Assembly: GCF_009466385.1 (NCBI RefSeq)
Contig: NZ_WIAQ01000018.1
Location: 1-47,736 of the forward strand
Source: Peribacillus tepidiphilus
Lineage (GTDB): Bacteria > Bacillota > Bacilli > Bacillales > DSM-1321
Length of the DNA: 47,736 nucleotides
Direction: 5' to 3'
Below are positions 16,930-24,873 of this stretch, piece by piece. How positions within the stretch are numbered: position 1 is the first letter of the stretch; each line of letters begins with the position of its first letter. The notes below the pieces were generated by a model. The model was not told the DNA's origin. It saw only the letters and a list, made by a program, of their open reading frames with translations, and ran no database searches. The position numbers were made by a program, and so were the translations under genes.

Positions 16930-18342
16930 TTACGATAAGGGGTTGTCTAAAAAGTCCCTAAAATGAAGCAAGTGGAGAAAAACGATCCGTTTTTCTCCAC
17001 TTGCTTTTGTGTTATTTGGATTTTTCTCTGAAAGTAGCTGGCGGATGCCTGCTACTTTCAGTATGTTGTGGGCTAATGCCACAATCCCAAACTCATGTCT
17101 TTTTTTGTATTTGCGTGTCTGTTCTTGAATATAGGATCCATATGGAATGAGAAAATCAAATCGAGGCTCTTTCTCGTCACCCATCGCATATACATAATTT
17201 TCTTCACTGCCATATCCTGCATCCGCGATAACTGTTTTGGGGATCGGTAAAGAAGTAGACGCCAGTTTCTCCAAATGCGGGATAAAACAACTCGTGTCTG
17301 TAGGTCGTTGATGAATGGAATAAAACACAATAAACTGGTTTTCAGTCCTCATTTGCACGTTATAACCCGGCTTGAGCTGACCGTTTTTCATATGATCTTC
17401 TTTCATGCGCATAAAGGTTGCATCTTTGTCCGTTTTGGAGTAGCTGTTACGGTCGCCAAAAATTTCGTTTTGTTCTTTGTATGTAGCTAGTCGTGGTATG
17501 AAATTTTCTCGAATCAGCTTTAATGGTTTTTTCCATTTACTCCGTTCTTTTCGCTTCTCCTTACGAATATTTGTATCTGCTTCCTTTTCGATTTCCTCTG
17601 TTAACTTTTCTACTTTTTCTACTATTTTCTTAGCGACTGCCTCCAGGTTCTGTTCGGTGAACTCTTCATTTTGTTCAGTTTCCTTTTGTTCCGTTCCAGC
17701 TTCTAATTGTGTTAATTCATGAATGTGTTGCAGTGTTTCTCGAATTTTTTCTTTTAATTTTGCTTCAAATTTCGCAGTTGATTTTTTCCACACGAAAGAA
17801 TACTTATTGGCATTGGCTTCAATCTTGGTGCCATCCAAAAAGTAGTTTTCAATCGTGATGTATTTTTCGTCAATCAATTTCAGAATCATGACTTCAAATA
17901 ATTCATCCATCAAGACTTTCATCCGTTCTCCACGGAACTCATTAATCGTACGGAAATCGGGTTGTTGCATCGCAGCTAACCACATGGCTGGGATATTTTC
18001 TCTTATCAACTTTTCGATTCCCCGGCAGGAATAAACCTTTTGGGAATAACCAAATAGAATGATTTTAAGCATCATTTTGGGATGAAAGGAACTTCTGCCA
18101 CCACCTTTATAATGAGAAAACAATTGCTCATTTGGCACAGCTTCAACCATTTCATCCACCACACGTGCAACATGATGTTCTGGTATGAGTGCTTCAATAT
18201 CAAAAATAACTTGAATTTGACGGTTATCATATGGTTTAAAAGTAGGGGCTAATTGTCTTTTTGGAGTCTTTTTTTCCTCTGTCTCTGGAAGAAGGGTCAT
18301 TTGCGTGATATATTTTTCAGTAGTAATCTTCGGATTGCACAT
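16930..18342 (-). CDS. IS1182-family transposase, probably inactive (internal deletion)
   Basis: 470 residues. N-terminal DUF772-type part (RQIQVIFDIEALIPEHHVAR, HPKMMLKIILFGYSQ), first catalytic Asp in NYFLDGTKIEANANK, coiled linker, second Asp in VIADAGYGSEENY. In family members I know, about 90-100 residues with a Cys-rich patch and the third catalytic residue (VE-VFG motif) follow EQTRKYK; here EQTRKYKK runs straight into RHEFGIVALAHNILKVAG, so that block is missing in frame. The C-terminus (RDFLDNPLS) is encoded by the left inverted repeat, and the stop lies in flanking DNA. AGAAAGGACG is the ribosome site. Confidence 0.85.
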   Translation of the reverse strand: MCNPKITTEKYITQMTLLPETEEKKTPKRQLAPTFKPYDNRQIQVIFDIEALIPEHHVARVVDEMVEAVPNEQLFSHYKGGGRSSFHPKMMLKIILFGYSQKVYSCRGIEKLIRENIPAMWLAAMQQPDFRTINEFRGERMKVLMDELFEVMILKLIDEKYITIENYFLDGTKIEANANKYSFVWKKSTAKFEAKLKEKIRETLQHIHELTQLEAGTEQKETEQNEEFTEQNLEAVAKKIVEKVEKLTEEIEKEADTNIRKEKRKERSKWKKPLKLIRENFIPRLATYKEQNEIFGDRNSYSKTDKDATFMRMKEDHMKNGQLKPGYNVQMRTENQFIVFYSIHQRPTDTSCFIPHLEKLASTSLPIPKTVIADAGYGSEENYVYAMGDEKEPRFDFLIPYGSYIQEQTRKYKKRHEFGIVALAHNILKVAGIRQLLSEKNPNNTKASGEKRIVFLHLLHFRDFLDNPLS

Positions 18343-18408
18343 AAAAAATCGTCCTTTCTTTGAATGTTGGTTTGGTCACTAACATTTTACTAGAAAGGAC
18401 GATTTTTT
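18343..18408. promoter_or_regulatory. Perfect 17-bp inverted repeat covering the transposase ribosome site
   Basis: Arms 18343-18359 and 18392-18408 are perfect complements (AAAAAATCGTCCTTTCT / AGAAAGGACGATTTTTT), loop 32 nt, starting right at the base before the ATG. In any transcript entering from outside the transposase Shine-Dalgarno (AGAAAGGACG) is inside the stem, and the stem plus T run also looks like a terminator. Such structures in other IS block read-in expression. Confidence 0.75.
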
Positions 18409-18421
18409 TGATTTTATTTTT

Positions 18422-18650
18422 GGCTGTTTTCGTAAAGTTTGTTACTTTTTTAGTGTAATTTAACGATACGATCTGAGTTGATTGTAGCGGAGGGTACTTG
18501 ACTCCTGCGGGAAAAAGAGGGAAGTGGGAGACCCCACAGGCGGCAACGCCGAGGAGGCTCCCATCCCTCCACGCGGAAAGCAAGTGCCTGGAGCGGAAAG
18601 CAACGGGCAAACTTTATAGTCTAAAAACATCATTCTATGTGAAAAGAACT
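18422..18650. mobile_element. 229-bp ISL3-like MITE with 8-bp target duplication
   Basis: Left end GGCTGTTTTCGTAAAGTTTGTT, right end a diverged complement (ATTCTATGTGAAAAGAACT), flanked by perfect duplications TTATTTTT at 18414-18421 and 18651-18658. The interior is GC-rich and strongly self-complementary around 18500-18600 and has no gene. It is the long version of the 8633 copy and lies between the transposase start and the right IS end. Confidence 0.85.
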
Positions 18651-18671
18651 TTATTTTTTAAATATAATGAT

Positions 18672-18726
18672 AAAAAAGAGGCTCCAGAAAGTCAGGAAAA
18701 CTGACTTTCTGGACAATCCCTTTTTT
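18672..18726. terminator. Bidirectional terminator-like hairpin at the IS right end
   Basis: Stem AGAAAGTCAG / CTGACTTTCT with GAAAA loop, extended by flanking complementary bases and bordered by A6 and T6 runs. It serves the minus-strand Hsp20-like gene and overlaps the presumed IS inverted repeat. Confidence 0.75.
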
Positions 18727-18775
18727 AATTAATTAGATAACCTTTCTTTCAACATAATGGAAGATTAATGAAACA

Positions 18776-19273
18776 TTATCCGAATTCTGTAACATCAACT
18801 TCAGAAAATTGGAAATCATAATTTTTAGGTATTTTAATCTCCAATATCCCATCTTTAAATTTTGCAATGGCTCCCTTCTTTTTTACAATAGCTGGAAGAG
18901 TCAACACTTGCCGGTCGTCTTTATTTGGAAATCCTTCAATGATCGCTTGATTGGAGGTATGAAAAATCTTAATGTTTTTTACCGATTCTGAATGTTCGAT
19001 TGCCATCCTTACGTATATATGATTATGGGTTTCAAAAACATCTGCTGAGAACTGTTTGATTCTTTCAGAGTAATTTTCAGCTTGATTGTCCTGCATTTTT
19101 TCCCATGATTTTGTCTGTGATTGAGTGAATGGATTTCCCGGATTTTGCATATGCTGTGGCATTACATTCGATAAAATCTGTTGTACATATGATTCTATTT
19201 CTAGAGGACTCATTTTATTTTGCATTTCCTTTAGATTTTTTTGAAAAGGAAAAAGCATATTCCATGGAAACAT
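18776..19273 (-). CDS. Hsp20/alpha-crystallin-like protein, GerT-type spore protein
   Basis: 165 residues. N-terminal 75 residues are Met/Gln/Asn-rich (MFPWNMLFPFQKNLKEMQNK, QHMQNPGNPF), followed by an alpha-crystallin-like domain (about 78-160, VFETHNHIYVRMAIEH, FPNKDDRQVLTLPAIV, GILEIKIPKN). The MFPW start, Gln-rich arm and Hsp20 core resemble GerT/CotM-type spore proteins of Bacillus; I lean to GerT but did not align. Canonical IXI motif of active sHsps is not obvious. ATG behind AGGGAGGAGCC. Confidence 0.75.
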   Translation of the reverse strand: MFPWNMLFPFQKNLKEMQNKMSPLEIESYVQQILSNVMPQHMQNPGNPFTQSQTKSWEKMQDNQAENYSERIKQFSADVFETHNHIYVRMAIEHSESVKNIKIFHTSNQAIIEGFPNKDDRQVLTLPAIVKKKGAIAKFKDGILEIKIPKNYDFQFSEVDVTEFG

Positions 19274-19423
19274 AGTAGGCTCCTCCCTTCATATCTTCAA
19301 AGTTGTGTTATTATATGCATGACAGTGCCCATAGGTTATAGCATATCTTTAAAAGCGTATATAGATGTATGAAATGGACGGTTTTTGTATAATAAAAGAA
19401 AGAATAGTAAAAGAGGTTAGTAC

Positions 19424-20197
19424 ATGATGAATAAAGTGGCGCTCATTACCGGCGGAGCAACAGGAATTGGTAAAAGAACCGCAATAGAGCTTGCTAAACA
19501 AGGGGTCCATATTGCTGTAACTTATCGGAACAGTTCAGAAGAAGCAAATACATTGTGTCAGCTTTTACAAAAGGAGTTTCATGTAAGGGCTGCTTGCTAC
19601 AAAAGTGATGCGGCTGATGCGAAGGCATCGACCAACATGGTAAAGATGTTGCTACGTGATTTTGGAACCATTGATATTTTGATCCACAACGCGGGACCCT
19701 ATATCCATGAAAGAAAAAAGCTGATGGAATATTCTGTTGAAGAGTGGGACTATATCGTAAACGGTAATTTGAACAGCTTTTTCTATTTGGTAAAAGAAAT
19801 CCTTCCAGAAATGAGGAAAAAAAGGTGGGGAAGAATCATCACATTTGGTTTTGAGAAGAGTGATACAGCTCCTGCTTGGATTTATCGTTCAGCTTTTGCT
19901 GCTGCAAAAAGTGGGCTAACTTCGCTTACAAAAACGCTTGCCCTAGAGGAAGCAGAATATGGGATCACTGTAAACATGATCTGTCCCGGTGATATTGTAG
20001 GTGAATGGAAGGAGAAGGATATCCAAGAAGGAAAACGTGTACCAGATTTCACCACCCCTGTTGGTAGACCAGGTACAGGCGAAGACATCGCCCGTGTCAT
20101 ATCATTTCTTTGTGAAGATCATTCAGATTTTATTACGGGGAGCATCATTCCTGTTACTGGTGGAAAAAATGTGTTAAATAAGGTACATCCAGAATAA
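19424..20197 (+). CDS. SDR-family oxidoreductase lacking the catalytic Tyr
   Basis: 257-residue Rossmann protein of the FabG-like short-chain dehydrogenase group. Cofactor loop TGGATGIG, HNAGPYI (NAG motif), and C-terminal PVTGGK are normal. The active-site segment reads YRSAFAAAKSG, so the YxxxK Tyr is Phe158 with Lys162 kept, and the Ser usually 13 residues before the Tyr is not in place. Either Tyr154 or Ser146 substitutes or the protein is not a classical reductase. ATGATG start behind AAGAGGTTAGTAC. Monocistronic; substrate unknown. Confidence 0.85.
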   Translation: MMNKVALITGGATGIGKRTAIELAKQGVHIAVTYRNSSEEANTLCQLLQKEFHVRAACYKSDAADAKASTNMVKMLLRDFGTIDILIHNAGPYIHERKKLMEYSVEEWDYIVNGNLNSFFYLVKEILPEMRKKRWGRIITFGFEKSDTAPAWIYRSAFAAAKSGLTSLTKTLALEEAEYGITVNMICPGDIVGEWKEKDIQEGKRVPDFTTPVGRPGTGEDIARVISFLCEDHSDFITGSIIPVTGGKNVLNKVHPE

Positions 20198-20198
20198 A

Positions 20199-20242
20199 AG
20201 GGCTAAACCTCAAGTATCAGACCGTAGGTTTAGCCCTATTGA
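20199..20242. terminator. Hairpin between convergent genes
   Basis: Stem AGGGCTAAACCT / AGGTTTAGCCCT with about 15-nt loop. T tracts are weak on the plus side; shared terminator for the SDR and MATE genes. Confidence 0.7.
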
Positions 20243-20267
20243 ATTTGGAAACATTAACACCAATTTT

Positions 20268-21635
20268 TTAAATCTCAGATCCATTTTTAGCAGGAAACTT
20301 TGTTTTTTGTACATACATAAGACGAAGTGATAACCCGATGGCACCAACCGCAAGTCCAACAATAAGTCCGATCCAATATCCGAATGCCTCTAAGTCAGTG
20401 AAAGTAGCAAACACATAACCTGTTGGTAGTCCTACAATCCAAAATGAAATGAATGCCATCAAAAAGGTAAAATTCACATCTTTATATCCACGCAAAACCC
20501 CTTGAATGGGAGCTTGAATGGCATCTGACAGCTGAAAGAAAAGGGCAAAAAGCAAAAATTTGGAGGTCATGGCTATTACAGCTGCTTCCTTTGTATAGAT
20601 GGATGCAATTTGTTCGCGAAAAAAGAACAAGAATATTCCAAACAGGAGTGATATTCCAACTGCAAAGGCTATACCGATCATGCTATACATTTTGGCGTCT
20701 ACATATCTTTTTGCTCCGACTTCAAAACCAACTACGATTGTCAATGCCATGGACATACTGAGCGGTACCATATAAACAAATGAAGCGAAATTCAAGGCTG
20801 CCTGGTGAGAAGCAATCGTAATGGTATCAAAGGTGCTCATTAATAGGGTAACCGCAGAAAAAATACTCGTTTCAAAAAAGATGGAAAATCCAATAGGGAC
20901 ACCAATTTTTAAAATAGCCTTCCATTCAGATAAAGAGATTTTATATAATCTCCTGAATACATTATAATGAGTGAAAGGCTGAACCCACTTGATGACACCA
21001 ATTGCTATAAAGGTGATTAGCCAATAAGTAATGGAGGAAGCATAGCCGGCCCCAACTCCTCCTAATTCCGGAAAACCGAATTTACCAAATATCAGAAGGT
21101 AATTAAATACCACATTAATCGGTAAGCTAAGGAGAGTAATCATCATTGAAACTCTTGTTTGTCCAAGTGCATCGATGAAAGATCGTAGCACATTGTAAAC
21201 AAAGAGTGGAATCATTCCGAATGACAGTGCGATTAAATAGTCGTGAGCAATTTCACGTACCTTAGGTGAAAGTTCCATATTATTTAATATAGGGTTTAAG
21301 ACAAATGCTCCGATCACTATGACTGTTAATGCCATTAAAACCGCTAAGTACACTCCTTGTGAAACAGAGAAAGGAACATCTTTTTTATTTTCGGCCCCGA
21401 TCAATTGTGCGACAATGGGTGTAATGGAGAGCAAAATCCCGCTCAATCCCGTAAAAACTGCCACCCAGATCGAGCTCCCAATTGCAACACCAGCCAAATC
21501 TGAGGATGAATAGTTTCCAGACATTACTGTATCAAAAAAATTCATAGAGAATAAACCGATTTGAGTTATGAAAATCGGTAACATGATTTTAACGAATTGA
21601 ATGATTTTTTCTTTTTTGGAATGTGTCTGTTTCAT
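20268..21635 (-). CDS. MATE-family multidrug/Na+ efflux transporter
   Basis: 455-residue integral membrane protein with about 12 helices and the two-fold MATE layout: IMLPIFITQIGLFSMNFFDT at the start, VAQLIGAENKK loop, and the second half starting near WKAILKIGVPIGFSIFFE with VVGFEVGAKRYVDA. Exports cationic compounds using an ion gradient. The internal ATG at 21635 behind AAAGGGGGATCTT is preferred to 21653. Monocistronic. Confidence 0.92.
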   Translation of the reverse strand: MKQTHSKKEKIIQFVKIMLPIFITQIGLFSMNFFDTVMSGNYSSSDLAGVAIGSSIWVAVFTGLSGILLSITPIVAQLIGAENKKDVPFSVSQGVYLAVLMALTVIVIGAFVLNPILNNMELSPKVREIAHDYLIALSFGMIPLFVYNVLRSFIDALGQTRVSMMITLLSLPINVVFNYLLIFGKFGFPELGGVGAGYASSITYWLITFIAIGVIKWVQPFTHYNVFRRLYKISLSEWKAILKIGVPIGFSIFFETSIFSAVTLLMSTFDTITIASHQAALNFASFVYMVPLSMSMALTIVVGFEVGAKRYVDAKMYSMIGIAFAVGISLLFGIFLFFFREQIASIYTKEAAVIAMTSKFLLFALFFQLSDAIQAPIQGVLRGYKDVNFTFLMAFISFWIVGLPTGYVFATFTDLEAFGYWIGLIVGLAVGAIGLSLRLMYVQKTKFPAKNGSEI

Positions 21636-21842
21636 AAGATCCCCCTTTACCATTCTAACGACATCAATGAATAAAATCGTTAAATTAGGATTATATCATA
21701 TCTCCTATGGATGATATTTACTTTTTTTAAAATAAATTTCAAAAAAAGTATCAAGATATGATGTAAACGAATAAGATCATTTATCATACATCCTCCTTTT
21801 CTAGCATATTTTTTATAGACAAGCTCGAAAAGGGGGATTGAC

Positions 21843-21995
21843 ATGGCCTATAAATATTCAAAAGGCTGGTATTTAAAACAATTAAAAGAAAAGGGTATTA
21901 CGAAGCATCCAGTCGAACTAAAAAAACTTGAACTATATCGAACCTTTGTCATACGCAAGCTTTATTTCGAACATGTTGAAAAAACCAATCAATAG
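21843..21995 (+). CDS. Small YflJ-like protein (DUF2639)
   Basis: 50-residue basic protein missed by length cut-offs: begins MAYKYSKGWYLKQLKEKG and continues ITKHPVELKKLELYRTFVIR, the pattern of the Bacillus YflJ/DUF2639 family as I remember it. ATG seven bases after AAAAGGGGGATTG. Followed by a strong terminator. Function unknown. Confidence 0.75.
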   Translation: MAYKYSKGWYLKQLKEKGITKHPVELKKLELYRTFVIRKLYFEHVEKTNQ

Positions 21996-22023
21996 ATGAC
22001 AGGCTTTATTTTCTTTTTACTTA

Positions 22024-22070
22024 TGAGAAAAGCTGACCGGGATGTTAAAATCCCGATCAGCTTTTCGTTT
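22024..22070. terminator. Bidirectional terminator
   Basis: GAAAAGCTGACCGGGAT / ATCCCGATCAGCTTTTC stem (one mismatch) with short loop and T-rich flank, between the YflJ-like gene and lrgB. Confidence 0.88.
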
Positions 22071-22077
22071 TATTGTT

Positions 22078-22764
22078 TTAAAAAATGAACTTCGAAATTG
22101 CTGGCAGTATAAAGGAAACGAGAACCGGTGTAATTCCCATCGCGATTCCAGCAATGGCTCCATTCAATTCTCCCTCCAAGCTCGCCTGGGCAGTTCCTTG
22201 ACCGTGTGAAATGGTTCCTAATGCTAATCCACGAGCAATCGGCTCATGGACTTTAAAAAAATCTAACAAAGCCGGACCCATCATCGATCCGAGGGTTCCA
22301 CATGCCACAACGAAGGCTGTAGATAAGGTAGGATCTCCACCAATCAATTTGGTAATTTCAATCGCAATCGGTACGGTTACAGTACTTACTGCAAGAGACT
22401 TTACGATTACCTCCTGCAAAGAAAAAATCGAGCTTAGCAATAAAATCGAAAATAACGAAGCAAAAATCCCCATGATCATACCGCTAAAGGCCGGGATCAA
22501 ATAGCGGATGATGGTTGTACGATTTTTATAAAGCGGTATGGCGAGTGCGACTGTTGCAGGCCCTAATAAATAAGTCATGAACTCTTTGGCAGGTGTATAC
22601 TCTTTAAAGGAAACGTCAGATACTAGCAAAATCAAAATGATAATCGTTGTGCTGAAAAAAACAGGAGTAGTAAAGGGGGAAGGATATTTTCTTCCAACTA
22701 CTCTGCTAATCAGATAAACAGATAATGTGATAAATACACTATAAATTGTCACGAAAATGCTCAT
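22078..22764 (-). CDS. LrgB/CidB-family membrane protein
   Basis: 228 residues, about 6-7 helices. The conserved LrgB core TVPIAIEITKLIGGDPTLST and the C-terminal GTISHGQGTAQA / IAGIAMGITPV motifs are present. Partner of the overlapping LrgA-type gene (26-bp overlap). Families of this type modulate murein hydrolase export or, in B. subtilis PftAB, facilitate pyruvate transport; sequence alone does not decide. No LytSR-type regulator is adjacent. Confidence 0.9.
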   Translation of the reverse strand: MSIFVTIYSVFITLSVYLISRVVGRKYPSPFTTPVFFSTTIIILILLVSDVSFKEYTPAKEFMTYLLGPATVALAIPLYKNRTTIIRYLIPAFSGMIMGIFASLFSILLLSSIFSLQEVIVKSLAVSTVTVPIAIEITKLIGGDPTLSTAFVVACGTLGSMMGPALLDFFKVHEPIARGLALGTISHGQGTAQASLEGELNGAIAGIAMGITPVLVSFILPAISKFIF

Positions 22765-23128
22765 GCTGCTTTACCCCTTTTTTAACCAATAGTTGTGTGA
22801 TCCAAGAAGAAAGTAAAATGCCAGCTACAAAACTTCCAAGAATTACGACAGCCAAAGAAAATCCGTAATGAGCTAACAGTCCGCCCATGTTCATTAAACC
22901 AACAGCAATTGGAATAAAGAAAAACGCTAAATGCTTGATCAGAAAGCCTCCAGCTAAATCGACCCATTCTAGTTTAATGGCTTTGCTAAGCAGTAATAAA
23001 AATAATAAAATCATCCCTATAACGTTACCTGGAATAGGTAAATGAAAGAACTCTGATATTTTATAACCTAACGTACTGATCAAGAGCAAAAAAATGAGCT
23101 GTAATAAAAAAATCAATCCCTTTTTCAT
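22739..23128 (-). CDS. LrgA/CidA-family holin-like protein
   Basis: 129 residues with four predicted helices. FFHLPIPGNVIGMILLFLLL is the family hallmark, followed by FLIKHLAFFFIPIAVGLMN. First gene of the lrgAB-type pair; ATG behind AAAAGGGGACATCAAC. Forms membrane oligomers with the LrgB partner in related systems. Confidence 0.9.
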   Translation of the reverse strand: MKKGLIFLLQLIFLLLISTLGYKISEFFHLPIPGNVIGMILLFLLLLSKAIKLEWVDLAGGFLIKHLAFFFIPIAVGLMNMGGLLAHYGFSLAVVILGSFVAGILLSSWITQLLVKKGVKQHEHFRDNL

Positions 23129-23301
23129 GTTGATGTCCCCTTTTATTTACGCTATACAAAGTAAAATTATAGAATCTTTCGGGAAACGAAACAAGACAAT
23201 TTAAAATATTAAAATATTATGAACATTACAAACCAAAGAATGAAAACCCTTATATTTGTAGAATATATAAAATAACCAGTTAAGAAATGGAGGTGATTGG
23301 G

Positions 23302-23463
23302 ATGGAATTTTCGTTAAATCGAATCAATCCGAATCAAACACAAGTCTTTTTTTCTGACGGTCGTTTTGAAACACTGACAAATGATGAGTTAGAATTGTTA
23401 TTAGCGCAATATTCATACTTAACAGAAGGTGAGTCTGATCTTAATTCCTCCATTTCAAATTAA
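23302..23463 (+). CDS. Small hypothetical protein
   Basis: 53 residues (begins MEFSLNRINPNQTQVFFSDG, then RFETLTNDELELLLAQYSYL). ATG behind AATGGAGGTGATTGG, a near-perfect ribosome site, and a terminator follows immediately, so expression is likely. The fold might be a short beta-hairpin plus helix. No family recognised. Confidence 0.65.
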   Translation: MEFSLNRINPNQTQVFFSDGRFETLTNDELELLLAQYSYLTEGESDLNSSISN

Positions 23464-23518
23464 AAAAGCTGTCACAGAATTTATGAAGAAATTTCAAAAT
23501 TCTTGTGACAGCTTTTCC
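23462..23518. terminator. Bidirectional terminator
   Basis: AAAAAGCTGTCACA / TGTGACAGCTTTT stem with inner AATTT/AAATT pairing, overlapping the stop of the small gene and preceding the uppP stop. Confidence 0.88.
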
Positions 23519-23523
23519 ATCTA

Positions 23524-24303
23524 TTAAAATGTCCCTGTGAATTGCATCAATAGAATAAAGACCCCTAAAACCCAAACATAAACAGCAAATATTTTTAAGG
23601 AACGCTTCTTCAGAAAATTCAACATCCACATAACGGCTATATAACCAAAAATAGCTGAGGATAATGTGGCTATGAACATAGACATAAAACTTATACCTTC
23701 ATTCGAGCTAGAAACGACATTTTTTAGCTGGAAAATGATTCCTCCTAAAATCGCTGGAATAGACAACAAAAAAGAAAAGTAGGCAGCTGTTTCACGGTCC
23801 AATTTCCTGAAAAGACCTGAAGCAATCGTTAGTCCGGACCTTGACAGAGCGGGTAGGATCGCAGCAGCCTGAAAGCAACCGATGAATAAGGCATCACTGT
23901 AACGTATACTGTCTAAAGTCTTATACCCTTTTTTCATTCCATCTGCCAGCCATAAAAAAATCCCTGTCACGAGGAACTCCCAGCCGATGGTTTTCCCTGT
24001 TACTGAAAGTTCCTCGAGCCAATCATCAACGAGTATACCTGCAATAACTGCTGGAATTGTCCCAACAATTAGTAATATGGATAGCCTTGAAAAGGGACGG
24101 ATTACAATCGAAAGGAGTTCATTTTTGTATACTGTGATCAAGGCGATTAGCGTTCCAATATGTAGCATCGTATCAAGAAACAATCCCGCATCATCAAGAC
24201 CAAATAAATGCCTTCCAAGATATAAGTGCCCAGTGCTAGAAATCGGTAAAAATTCAGTTAAGCCTTGAATGAGTCCGAGAATAAAAGCTTGCAGTTCATT
24301 CAA
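23524..24303 (-). CDS. uppP: Undecaprenyl-diphosphatase UppP (BacA)
   Basis: 259-residue integral membrane phosphatase that recycles undecaprenyl-PP to the monophosphate carrier for wall synthesis and gives bacitracin tolerance. Both signature loops are visible: QGLTEFLPISSTGHL (residues 14-28) and ALSRSGLTIASGLFRKLDRE (about 150-170). About 8 helices. The second loop reads LPALSRSG rather than the commoner WPGVSRSG, so this may be a divergent paralogue. ATG behind TAGGAGGTGATT, an excellent site. Confidence 0.92.
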   Translation of the reverse strand: MNELQAFILGLIQGLTEFLPISSTGHLYLGRHLFGLDDAGLFLDTMLHIGTLIALITVYKNELLSIVIRPFSRLSILLIVGTIPAVIAGILVDDWLEELSVTGKTIGWEFLVTGIFLWLADGMKKGYKTLDSIRYSDALFIGCFQAAAILPALSRSGLTIASGLFRKLDRETAAYFSFLLSIPAILGGIIFQLKNVVSSSNEGISFMSMFIATLSSAIFGYIAVMWMLNFLKKRSLKIFAVYVWVLGVFILLMQFTGTF

Positions 24304-24442
24304 AAAATCACCTCCTACAGGTGGACAACTTTATTTTTATGACTATTCAGCCTATTCTTTATTCATGCAATATTTTCATAAAACATGGTGAAACTTCTCC
24401 TAAATGGTTTCGTATATATAAGTAAGGAACAGGAGGTGTCTT

Positions 24443-24763
24443 ATGCCAAATCAAGATGAAAGGTTACTGGCTGCTCTAATTTATGTCATCAGTTTTTTTA
24501 CAGTGTTTCTTGGTCCATTATTAATCTGGCTGTTTAAAAAAGATTCTTCATCGTACATTGATTATCATGGTAAGGAATATTTTAATTTCTTATTCTCTTA
24601 TATCATTTACGGGTTTGTAGGGTATATTTTATTATTTGTACTGGTTGGATTTATCCTTCTTCCACTAATTGCGTTATGCGCTTTTATCTTTACCATCGTA
24701 GGTGCAATTAAAGCCTATGAAGGCGATCAATATCGGATTCCGTTCATCTTTCGAATCCTTTAA
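24443..24763 (+). CDS. DUF4870-family membrane protein
   Basis: 106 residues with three predicted helices. ERLLAALIYVISFFTVFLGP, IDYHGKEYFNFLFSYIIY and AIKAYEGDQYRIPF are the conserved DUF4870 features (Tim44/YtcA-like small membrane family of unknown role). ATG behind GGAACAGGAGGTGTCTT. Confidence 0.85.
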   Translation: MPNQDERLLAALIYVISFFTVFLGPLLIWLFKKDSSSYIDYHGKEYFNFLFSYIIYGFVGYILLFVLVGFILLPLIALCAFIFTIVGAIKAYEGDQYRIPFIFRIL

Positions 24764-24873
24764 TCGTTAAGCCAAAAACATCTTCTTTCCTCTATTTTCC
24801 TTGGGAAGCAGGTGTTTATTTTTGATAGATTTGGTACAATAGGAGGAGATTGGACAGTCTGAGGTGAGGAAAT

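Larger units (their letters stand above)
16939..18720 (-). mobile_element. IS1182-family element (about 1.78 kb, with nested MITE)
   Basis: Ends defined by an 18-bp imperfect inverted repeat: GGGGTTGTCTAAAAAGTC at 16939-16956 and the complement GACTTTCTGGACAATCCC at 18703-18720 (15 of 18 matching). It begins 12 bases after the CAP-gene stop. No certain target duplication. Removing the 229-bp MITE and one 8-bp duplication leaves about 1.55 kb, and the transposase deletion accounts for the rest of a usual length. Caveat: the right end also works as a terminator for the 18776 gene, so the right border is less certain than the left. Confidence 0.65.

Noticed and set aside
18317-18610. 97-residue minus-strand frame over the transposase start
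   Set aside because: Overlaps the true transposase start in another frame and runs through the hairpin and MITE; no homology recognised.
18498-18704. 68-residue plus-strand frame within the MITE
   Set aside because: No ribosome site, composition reflects the GC-rich MITE core, and it crosses the MITE end and target duplication into the IS remnant.
16937-18730. Target-site duplication for the IS1182-type element
   Set aside because: ATTACGATAA on the left and ATTAGATAA on the right are similar but not identical and the right one is about 10 bases away from the inverted repeat.
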